Source: Bacteroidia bacterium
GTDB taxonomy: Bacteria > Bacteroidota > Bacteroidia > AKYH767-A > OLB10
Assembly: GCA_025450095.1 (NCBI GenBank)
Contig: JANWID010000176.1
Span: 1 to 14,402, forward strand
Direction: 5' to 3'
DNA: 14,402 nt
Every line of letters starts with the position of its first letter. Positions within the stretch are counted from its first letter, which is position 1. Positions 9,201-14,402 of this stretch are shown piece after piece. A program made the position numbers and the translations under genes. The notes under the pieces are model-generated. The model saw only the letters and a list, made by a program, of their open reading frames with translations, searched no databases and was not told the origin of the DNA.

Positions 9201-9508
9201 ACCGAAACCCAAATGATTCCATCATAATACCAGAAGCCCTCCAAATTATCAGTCTGGTAAACCATCATTCCGGTTGCAGAAGCGTCGGGAGAAGGGAACA
9301 TCACCAGGCGTTGCGCCTCGGTCATTCTCGGAACCAGCATACCCTTATCGGTTGCAGTCAGATCCAGTAACGCTTTGCTATGCGGAACCGGGTTATTTAT
9401 ACCGACATTTTGTCCATAGCTTAAAACGGAAAATAACAACAGGATTCCGATAGCCAGGATAAAAATGAGTTTCTTGAATTTTTCGTTGTTGAAAGTCATG
9501 GTTTGCAT
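6227..9508 (-). CDS. Giant 17-residue-repeat beta-solenoid surface protein (adhesin or fibre-like)
   Basis: The 1093-residue product has a signal peptide (residues 11-33: FKKLIFILAIGILLLFSVLS, then YGQ before NVGIN). Next is the N-terminal module widespread in Bacteroidota fibre-like proteins (34-105: ALLDLTATDKGMLVPRMTEA, then GMMVYQTDNLEGFWYYDG). Residues 151 to about 964 are around 48 tandem copies of a repeat close to NTFIGxxSGxxNTTGxx. The last units shift to NAIAIGSNTL and TMLLGG, recalling YadA/Hep_Hag head repeats, and lead into VGIGTSAPAAQLDV. The C-terminal ~100 residues form a beta-rich cap (SIPHNLNMAKIIAVNAIVQ; QPVTILITYEE). Neither a peptidase S74 chaperone domain nor a T9SS sorting domain is visible, so how it reaches the surface is unclear. 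ATG 9508 is used; ATG 9499 is an equally good alternative. A trimeric or solenoid stalk is inference from repeat chemistry. It is divergent from the sensor kinase operon. Confidence 0.88.
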   Translation of the reverse strand: MQTMTFNNEKFKKLIFILAIGILLLFSVLSYGQNVGINNPVPHSKALLDLTATDKGMLVPRMTEAQRLVMFPSPDASATGMMVYQTDNLEGFWYYDGIIWVSVATDAKGWTTNGNTGTVDGVNFIGTTDNVPFNIRVNNVAAGRIDPVKKNLFMGSLAGASNTSGTNNIYLGDSAGFSSTSGAYNMYSGYCAGRNTTSGYWNTFIGTNSGYNTTWAMGNSFVGLNSGYFNNTGLYNTFGGLASGAGNTTGSYNTAFGAYSGDGFMGVGNMTGNGNSHFGYAAGAQSTSGSNNTFIGYSSGTSNTTGAQNTFVGKDAGAVNTTAINNTFVGHVSGVANTTGELNTFIGAASGQANTTGVQNTFVGAGCGLSNTTGQLNTFMGRSAGRLNTTGNYNTFMGHLSGFNNSTGTNNTFLGRNSGYANTIGSFNTIMGEGAGFNATAGSNNTFIGFIAGYNNTGNLNVFTGNGSGFTNTTGYQNSFYGYQTGYENTTGNQNAFFGSYAGNSNTTGYMNTFIGGNSGYENTTGVNNSFVGQAAGGMNTTGNMNTFFGRAAGYFNTTASANTFLGFNSGFNNITGDFNTFTGYSSGMANTTGSGNTFGGSAAGIQNTTGSSNTFIGRGSGNSNTTASGNTFIGNFSGLANTAGFDNTFLGSTSGQSNVTGSQNIFIGTAAGFSNNTGLLNTFVGKWSGRMNTSGSYNTFIGNNSGYNNNTGSYNTILGEAAGYNSTTGNQNTIIGYEAGLNNQGVGNVFSGYYSGRSNTTGFENCFYGTFSGYDNTTGQSNSFIGQSSGANNTTGSNNSFFGTSSGFSMTTGSGNTLIGNQSGIAAVNTFNNTMVGFQAGYGVTNGSANTYIGTGSGYTSGIAEFNTFVGHGSGHNATGGSNTFIGTSSGYSSTTGTNNFIGGFYAGYLNSTGSNNIFLGNYAGYNNGSGNNNICIGNGANVLAGLSNAIAIGSNTLISTSNTMLLGGVGANSVKVGIGTSAPAAQLDVIGYTKLGVNAPNVQMLKITGLSPGAQGSAISIPHNLNMAKIIAVNAIVQAGGNFAVPPNSNGTPGYEYSIIVDSLRVQVHTSTANSSNILSQPVTILITYEE
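6617..9058 (-). repeat. About 48 in-frame 51-bp coding repeats
   Basis: The repeats encode 17-residue units with near-invariant Asn at position 1, Gly at 5 and 9, Asn at 12 and Gly at 15. A few units are 16 residues long, and one near the N-terminus (8687-8752) is 22. Adjacent units differ at many synonymous and non-synonymous sites, although a CCGGTTGTATT word (plus strand, from the TG/N junction) recurs. This points to old duplication with selection on the protein pattern rather than recent slippage. Confidence 0.9.
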
Positions 9509-9603
9509 GTTTTTTTGCTTTACCCAATATTACCACCAGGAATAGCCGTTTCCATGGATTTCTTATCCTATGTACCATACGGTTATCTAAAGGACAAGGT
9601 GTC

Positions 9604-9633
9604 ACCGTTTGATAAGAAGCCCATACCGTTGGA
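9604..9633 (+). promoter_or_regulatory. Candidate LytTR operator (two direct half-sites)
   Basis: Two 9-mers, ACCGTTTGA (9604-9612) and ACCGTTGGA (9625-9633), lie in direct orientation 21 bases apart start to start, with a 12-base spacer. The published LytTR target is a pair of [TA][AC][CA]GTTN[AG][TG] repeats separated by 12-13 bases; each half-site matches 8 of 9 positions, missing only the last. A weaker third core (ACGGTTATC, 9579-9587) lies 25 bases further left. The site is in the divergent region between the repeat-protein gene and the kinase-regulator operon, 127 bases ahead of the chosen kinase start. A weak -7-like TATCTTTC follows at 9677-9684. Binding by the regulator encoded at 13461 is inference. 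Confidence 0.55.
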
Positions 9634-9760
9634 TAAATCGCGGTCAGGCAGGAATAGACTTTAGTAAAATATGAGATATCTTTCGGCCTGTAAGATGAAG
9701 ACATCTGCCATCAACCAGTCTGGTGGCTATTTTTTTTATATTTACCTGAAGATTTCACAT

Positions 9761-12700
9761 ATGCCATTCCACGGACTCCCTTTGAAAGTACTGCATAAAC
9801 TGTCCGTTACTTTCCTGGTTTTCATTACGGCATTTTTGTTTACAGCTCTGTTTAATCGTTGTGAAGCACAACCGGTGCAATATCGTTTCCAGCACCTGAC
9901 GAGCGAAAACGGATTGCCGCAAAACACGGTTTACGATGCTTGCCAGGATAAATACGGGTTCATGTGGTTCTCCACAAAAAACGGAGTATGCAGGTATGAT
10001 GGTTTCAATACAAAAGTCTTCCGGCCAACGGATAATTCTTCACAGGATGTTGTTGACCTTTCCCAATGCATCGAAGCAGATTCATCAGGCAATATTGTTT
10101 TCGGAACCAGTTATGGTTTTTACCTGCTCGATGTGGAAACCGATTCCATAATACGCCAGGTTAAATATCCCAGCGCGGATAGTCTGAATACTTACCTCAA
10201 CAATGTGTTCAGCATTTGTATTGAGAATAATATTATCTGGGCAGGAACAGGTAACGGACTAATGCGTTATGATCCCAAAACGGACGAGTTGAAATATTTT
10301 TCTTCCAAAGAACTTTATCCTAAACTTAAAGGCTCCCGGCTATGGGTAAAGGGTATGGTATATGACGGGCATGATCATATCTGGCTGGCTACCCCGGAAG
10401 CTCTGGTCCGGATGAATGTACATGATTACAAAACTGAATTTTTCAACACACAGGCAACCGGAGATCATTATGTGAATAACAATTATTTTTCCTCCATTGC
10501 TATTGACAGGAAAGGCCGGTTATGGACGGGAACTTTGAGAAAGGGAGTGTACTGTTTTGATTTTAAAAATCAGACAATCGATAGTGTAAATTATACCGGG
10601 CTTAACGACACCACGGAAGCATTCAATGAAACCAAGAGGCTTATTTGTGACAGCAGGGGATTTATCTGGGCAGCTACACAATACACCGGCCTGGTACGCA
10701 TTCATCCTGGCACAAAAAAAGCACAGCATATACGCGCTAACGCTTATTCTCCTCTGGCACTCGCCAGCGATCTTGTAAGTGCTCTTTTCGAAGACCGCAG
10801 CGGCATCCTCTGGGCAGGAACGTATAACAGCGGAGTTGACCGCACTGCGATTTCAGGTTCACGTTTCATTAATATTCCATTTACCACTTCCGACTCCAGT
10901 TGTATTGCGTTAAAGGCAGTTGAATGCTTTGCGGAACAGGATCAGAATTTATTATGGGTAGGAACTATGAAAGGATTATTTCTTTTCGATAAAGAAACTC
11001 ACCAGTGTAAAACTTTCGAAGAAGTTACCGGCGGAAAGATTATGCTTCCGCACCAGTCTGTTGCAGGGCTTGCATTCGACAAGGAAGATCACTTATGGAT
11101 CGGCACCCGTTCCGATGTAGTATTGCGTGTAAATCTAAAAGACAACACATTTGAAACTTTTCAGCCCGACACTTCATTGCCTATTCTAAGAATTTCGAAT
11201 GATTTTAGAAACATTGTCAAACGCCCTGACGGCGCTTTGTACATTTCATTCGGGTCCAGGATTTTTTATTATGATCTTCCTGCGAATAAATTATCGTTGA
11301 TGATGGATCGCGACAGCTTGTTGCTGCAGGTGGTACGCTCCTACAGGTTGTATGCTGATGAAAAATACTTATTTATCTCATGCGAATCAGTCGGACTTAT
11401 CCGTTACGACTTCAAAACAAATACGGCGGTTCATATGGAATCACCGGATCCTTCAAAAGATCTGATGACACAAAATGCTTTGGTTAATAAGTTCGCCGAT
11501 GGCAGGTATGTGGTTTCTGATTACAAAGGCTTTTACCTGTTGGATGATAAAATGAAATTCACGAAGTTTTATAATGATAAGAATGGATTAAGTGATAATA
11601 AGATCTGCAACACGCAAATCGATTCACGGGGAAAGTTATGGATGGCAACTTTCAACGGGCTTTCATCCTTTCATCCCGGAACCGGCATATTCGTGAATTA
11701 TTTTGTCCAGGATGGTTTGATGGAAAATGAATTCCGGGAATCCAAATCAATGATCGGACAGGATGGTACACTTTACTTTCCAACCAATAAAGGCTTCACT
11801 TTCTTTCATCCCGATGAAATTCTTCCGGATCTCAAAAACGTTTCCGTATTTTTCACAGGTTTCCGTGTATTCGATAAGGATAAAAAATTTGGCAAGAACA
11901 TCAACAACCTGTCAAGCATTTCCATTCCGGCAGGATTCAACTTTTTCACCATACTTTTTTCTTCAACTGCATTTAATACGTTGCAGCCATCGGTTTTCGC
12001 TTACAAGCTGGAAGGAGTTGATCGCGATTGGGTGATCGCTACCGGAAATTCTGCCAATTACACCAACATAGATGGAGGCGATTACGTTTTTCGCGTCAAG
12101 GCTTATCCAAATGGTTCATCCGAAAAAAAGCTTCGCATTCATGTAGGAACAGTTTTCTATCGTGCAGTCTGGTTCCGGCTCATGCTGTTTTTCATATTGG
12201 TTTTTGTAGTTTATTATTATGTCCGTTACCGGGAAAAGCAATGGCTGAAAAAAGAGTCCTCAAAAACGATCGATTACTTTGCAAATTCCTTTTATGGGAA
12301 AAATTCTGTTGAAGAAATTTTATGGGATGTATGCCGGAATTGTATTTCACGCCTGGGATTTGAAGATGCCGTAGTTTACATGGTAGAAAGTGACCGGGAT
12401 GTGCTGGTGCAGAAAGCAGCATATGGTCCGAAAAATCCAAAAGATTTCGAGATCGTGCATCCTTTGGAGATCCCGATAGGAAGAGGAATTGTGGGAACAG
12501 TTGCCAGGTCGGGCGTGGCTGAAATAATTTACGATACCACCCGCGATGAACGTTATATTGCCGATGACGACAACAGGATGTCAGAGATTGCGGTACCCAT
12601 AATTTATGAGGGAAAAGTAATTGGCGTTATCGATTCGGAGCATTCACAAAAACGTTTCTTCAGCAAAGAGCATCTTCGGATACTGACTACGATCGCTTCC

Positions 12701-13459
12701 ATCTGCTCTACAAAAATTGCAAAGGCTCAAAGCGACCTTGCGGCAGAAGAAAGGGACCGGAGATTGTTGGAAATCGGAAAGAAAGTGGCCGAAACGCGAC
12801 TGATGGCATTGCGTGCGCAGATGAATCCTCACTTTATTTTTAATTCACTGAACTCCATCCAGGAATGTATAGTGAATGAAAAAATAGAAGATGCTCATCG
12901 CTACCTTTCCCAATTTTCAAGATTGTTACGTATGGTTATCGATTACAGTGAAAAAAGCCTCATTTCTCTCGATAAAGAAATTGAGTTCCTGAAACTTTAC
13001 CTGGAGCTTGAGTCTTTACGTTTTGGACGCAGCTTTATGTATCAAATCCAACTTGATGAATCAATTGATGAAGAAGAAACACTGGTCCCTTCGCTGTTGA
13101 TTCAGCCTTTCGTAGAGAATGCAATCTGGCATGGGCTGTTACATAAAACCGGCGACCGGAAATTACTGATCACCTTTAATATAAATGAAAACGATCAATT
13201 GGTTTGTATAGTTGAAGATAATGGCATTGGGAGGGCAAAAGCTGCCGCGATCAAAGCCGGTAAGCTCGATGCACATAACCATGAAAGTAAAGGAATGCGG
13301 ATTTCACAGGAGCGGATTGATCTCCTGCGTCTCCAGACCCACCTGAATACTGAAATAAAAATTGAAGATCTTACCGATAAAAATAATGAACCCGTCGGAA
13401 CGCGGGTTTCAGTTACACTCCCGCTGGAACTTGAATCGGAAACAATAGTAATGAAATAA
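9761..13459 (+). CDS. Reg_prop/Y_Y_Y sensor histidine kinase with GAF domain, LytS type
   Basis: This is a membrane sensor kinase of 1232 residues from ATG 9761. That start is preferred over ATG 9671 because it places a clean signal peptide at the N-terminus (about 1-36, ending FNRCEA before QPVQY). Periplasmic Reg_prop blades follow to about residue 720, with repeated W-x-G/A-T-x-x-G motifs (WAGTGNGLMRYD, WTGTLRKGVYCFD, WVGTMKGLFLFD), enough for two propellers. Then come a Y_Y_Y domain (about 735-795, FAYKLEGVDRDWV), one transmembrane helix (about 803-825), a GAF domain (about 845-985) and a LytS-type core. In the core I see the phospho-acceptor His1024 in NPHFIFNSLN, the ATP-binding Asn1120 in PFVENAIWHG and Asp1153 in DNGIGRA. 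It should autophosphorylate on sensing a periplasmic ligand and pass phosphate to the regulator one base downstream. Unlike hybrid HTCS proteins it lacks receiver and AraC domains. The ligand is unknown. Confidence 0.92.
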   Translation: MPFHGLPLKVLHKLSVTFLVFITAFLFTALFNRCEAQPVQYRFQHLTSENGLPQNTVYDACQDKYGFMWFSTKNGVCRYDGFNTKVFRPTDNSSQDVVDLSQCIEADSSGNIVFGTSYGFYLLDVETDSIIRQVKYPSADSLNTYLNNVFSICIENNIIWAGTGNGLMRYDPKTDELKYFSSKELYPKLKGSRLWVKGMVYDGHDHIWLATPEALVRMNVHDYKTEFFNTQATGDHYVNNNYFSSIAIDRKGRLWTGTLRKGVYCFDFKNQTIDSVNYTGLNDTTEAFNETKRLICDSRGFIWAATQYTGLVRIHPGTKKAQHIRANAYSPLALASDLVSALFEDRSGILWAGTYNSGVDRTAISGSRFINIPFTTSDSSCIALKAVECFAEQDQNLLWVGTMKGLFLFDKETHQCKTFEEVTGGKIMLPHQSVAGLAFDKEDHLWIGTRSDVVLRVNLKDNTFETFQPDTSLPILRISNDFRNIVKRPDGALYISFGSRIFYYDLPANKLSLMMDRDSLLLQVVRSYRLYADEKYLFISCESVGLIRYDFKTNTAVHMESPDPSKDLMTQNALVNKFADGRYVVSDYKGFYLLDDKMKFTKFYNDKNGLSDNKICNTQIDSRGKLWMATFNGLSSFHPGTGIFVNYFVQDGLMENEFRESKSMIGQDGTLYFPTNKGFTFFHPDEILPDLKNVSVFFTGFRVFDKDKKFGKNINNLSSISIPAGFNFFTILFSSTAFNTLQPSVFAYKLEGVDRDWVIATGNSANYTNIDGGDYVFRVKAYPNGSSEKKLRIHVGTVFYRAVWFRLMLFFILVFVVYYYVRYREKQWLKKESSKTIDYFANSFYGKNSVEEILWDVCRNCISRLGFEDAVVYMVESDRDVLVQKAAYGPKNPKDFEIVHPLEIPIGRGIVGTVARSGVAEIIYDTTRDERYIADDDNRMSEIAVPIIYEGKVIGVIDSEHSQKRFFSKEHLRILTTIASICSTKIAKAQSDLAAEERDRRLLEIGKKVAETRLMALRAQMNPHFIFNSLNSIQECIVNEKIEDAHRYLSQFSRLLRMVIDYSEKSLISLDKEIEFLKLYLELESLRFGRSFMYQIQLDESIDEEETLVPSLLIQPFVENAIWHGLLHKTGDRKLLITFNINENDQLVCIVEDNGIGRAKAAAIKAGKLDAHNHESKGMRISQERIDLLRLQTHLNTEIKIEDLTDKNNEPVGTRVSVTLPLELESETIVMK

Positions 13460-13460
13460 T

Positions 13461-14219
13461 ATGGAACTGTCATCCCTGAAAGTTAAGGCGCTCATAGTTG
13501 ATGATGAAGATAAGGCATGCAGTGTACTTCGATCGTTGCTGGAGAAATATACACCTGAAATAACCCGCATCGAAGTTGTGAATAATGCTACAGATGCCTG
13601 GTACAAGATCAAAGAATATCAACCGGATCTTTTGTTCCTGGATATCCAGATGCCATTCATAAATGGATTTGATCTCTTAAGTAAAATTGAAAACATAAAT
13701 TTCGATATTATTTTCACAACTGCTTTCAACCAATATGCCATCCAGGCGATCCGGTTCAGTGCGCTGGATTACCTTCTGAAACCAATCGATATTGAAGAGC
13801 TGAAAAACGCGGTAGGGCGTCACCTGCAGCGAAGGCAATCACGACCACAAACCGGTGAACAATACCAGAACCTGGTTCATAACCTGTCGGCGAAAAGCAG
13901 TGGTCAGTTTACACTTGCAATTGGTGGCTCACAGGGTGTACAATTTTTCCCGATAAATGAAATCATCCGCCTTGAAGGAGACCGGAATTATACCAATTTT
14001 TATTTCACGAAGCAACGAAAATACCTTTCGTCAAAAACGTTGAAAGAATATGAAGAGATCCTTGTAGAAAAAGGTTTTGTCAGAGTACATAAATCACACC
14101 TGGTAAATGCCGGCTTTGTAAAATCGGTAAGTAATGACGGCAAGCTCACCCTGAATGATGATTCGGAAGTGGAAATTTCAAGGAGACGACTTACAGAGAT
14201 TAAAAAAATATTTTCTTAG
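13461..14219 (+). CDS. LytTR-family response regulator
   Basis: This 252-residue cytoplasmic DNA-binding regulator has an N-terminal receiver domain (about 8-122) with acidic pair Asp14/Asp15, phospho-acceptor Asp61 (LLFLDIQMP), Thr86/Thr87 and Lys108 in LLKPID: all the residues needed for phosphotransfer. After a Gln/Arg-rich linker comes a LytTR DNA-binding domain (about 150-250) with IIRLEGDRNYTNFYF, FVRVHKSHLVN and VEISRRRL. The length is usual for the LytR/AlgR family. The ATG follows the kinase stop codon by a single base, so the two genes are almost certainly co-transcribed and translationally coupled, and the regulator is the cognate partner. A matching LytTR-type direct repeat lies upstream of the operon, suggesting autoregulation or control of the divergent surface gene. 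Confidence 0.95.
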   Translation: MELSSLKVKALIVDDEDKACSVLRSLLEKYTPEITRIEVVNNATDAWYKIKEYQPDLLFLDIQMPFINGFDLLSKIENINFDIIFTTAFNQYAIQAIRFSALDYLLKPIDIEELKNAVGRHLQRRQSRPQTGEQYQNLVHNLSAKSSGQFTLAIGGSQGVQFFPINEIIRLEGDRNYTNFYFTKQRKYLSSKTLKEYEEILVEKGFVRVHKSHLVNAGFVKSVSNDGKLTLNDDSEVEISRRRLTEIKKIFS

Positions 14220-14252
14220 AAAGTAAAGTCCGGGGTTTTTAATTTCCGTCGC

Positions 14253-14288
14253 CTGGGATTTTTAATCCCGGGTCCGCCGCCCGGGATT
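14253..14288. repeat. Overlapping GC-rich inverted repeats downstream of the regulator gene
   Basis: The segment AATCCCGG(G) at 14264-14272 can pair with CTGGGATT at 14253-14260 (8 bp with one G-T pair, 3-nt loop). It can instead pair with CCCGGGATT at 14280-14288 (perfect 9 bp, 7-nt loop). A related but degenerate copy (CCGGGGTTTTTAATTTCC) begins at 14230. Neither hairpin is followed by a clear T run, so this is either a weak terminator or a palindromic intergenic repeat. I see no gene in the rest of 14220-14402. Confidence 0.55.
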
Positions 14289-14402
14289 TGCAATCATTAC
14301 TGTTCGAAACGTTAATTAACATGGTGATATTCAAAACTTTTCTACCTCTCCCTTAATTAAGGAGTGTGCGCTCCTGAACTTTGTTTCATGAACGTATCAT
14401 CG

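Noticed and set aside
9393..9704. 103-residue minus-strand reading frame spanning the divergent promoter region
   Set aside because: It overlaps the signal-peptide region of the repeat-protein gene in another frame and covers the candidate operator. No family features.
9671..9760. Upstream ATG at 9671 as the kinase start
   Set aside because: It would add 30 residues before a complete signal peptide and overlap the weak promoter-like element at 9677-9684. ATG 9761 gives a conventional leader. Not fully excluded.
14311..14362. Two TTAATTAA-containing palindromes (14311-14320 and 14351-14362)
   Set aside because: Short AT-rich palindromes close together can arise by chance in this base composition, and no promoter or gene is attached to them in the window.

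Overview
The window looks like chromosomal DNA from a member of the Bacteroidota. Two proteins end in a type IX secretion (T9SS) type A sorting domain. A third begins with the 'ALLDLT..KGMLVPRMT' module common in Bacteroidota surface fibres. The signalling pair is a Reg_prop/Y_Y_Y sensor joined to a LytS-type kinase with a LytTR regulator. No tRNA, rRNA, CRISPR array, transposase or phage gene is visible.

Layout. (1) 1-3207, plus strand: the 3' part of a large secreted protein with an Asp-box beta-propeller, a PKD domain, an Ig-like domain and a T9SS sorting domain. It is followed by a strong hairpin terminator. (2) 3208-3716: a 0.5 kb non-coding stretch of stacked repeats. It holds a 37-nt unit with an internal palindrome in three copies, a 97-nt direct repeat in two copies, and polypyrimidine filler. 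(3) 3717-6015, minus strand: a T9SS-exported protein and, upstream of it, two small open reading frames that each end in a hydrophobic helix. (4) 6227-9508, minus strand: a 1093-residue surface protein made mostly of about 48 copies of a 17-residue repeat. (5) 9509-9760: the divergent intergenic region, which carries a direct repeat matching the LytTR operator pattern. (6) 9761-14219, plus strand: a two-gene operon encoding the sensor histidine kinase and its LytTR response regulator, one base apart. (7) 14220-14402: no gene, but overlapping palindromes that can form alternative hairpins.

How the genes may work together (inference). The kinase has a large periplasmic propeller, a cytoplasmic GAF domain and a LytS-type catalytic core, and it should phosphorylate the adjacent regulator on Asp61. 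The two operator half-sites lie between this operon and the divergent repeat-protein gene. The simplest reading is autoregulation of the operon and/or control of the repetitive surface fibre. The remaining genes fit a general cell-surface region and show no direct sequence link to the pathway.
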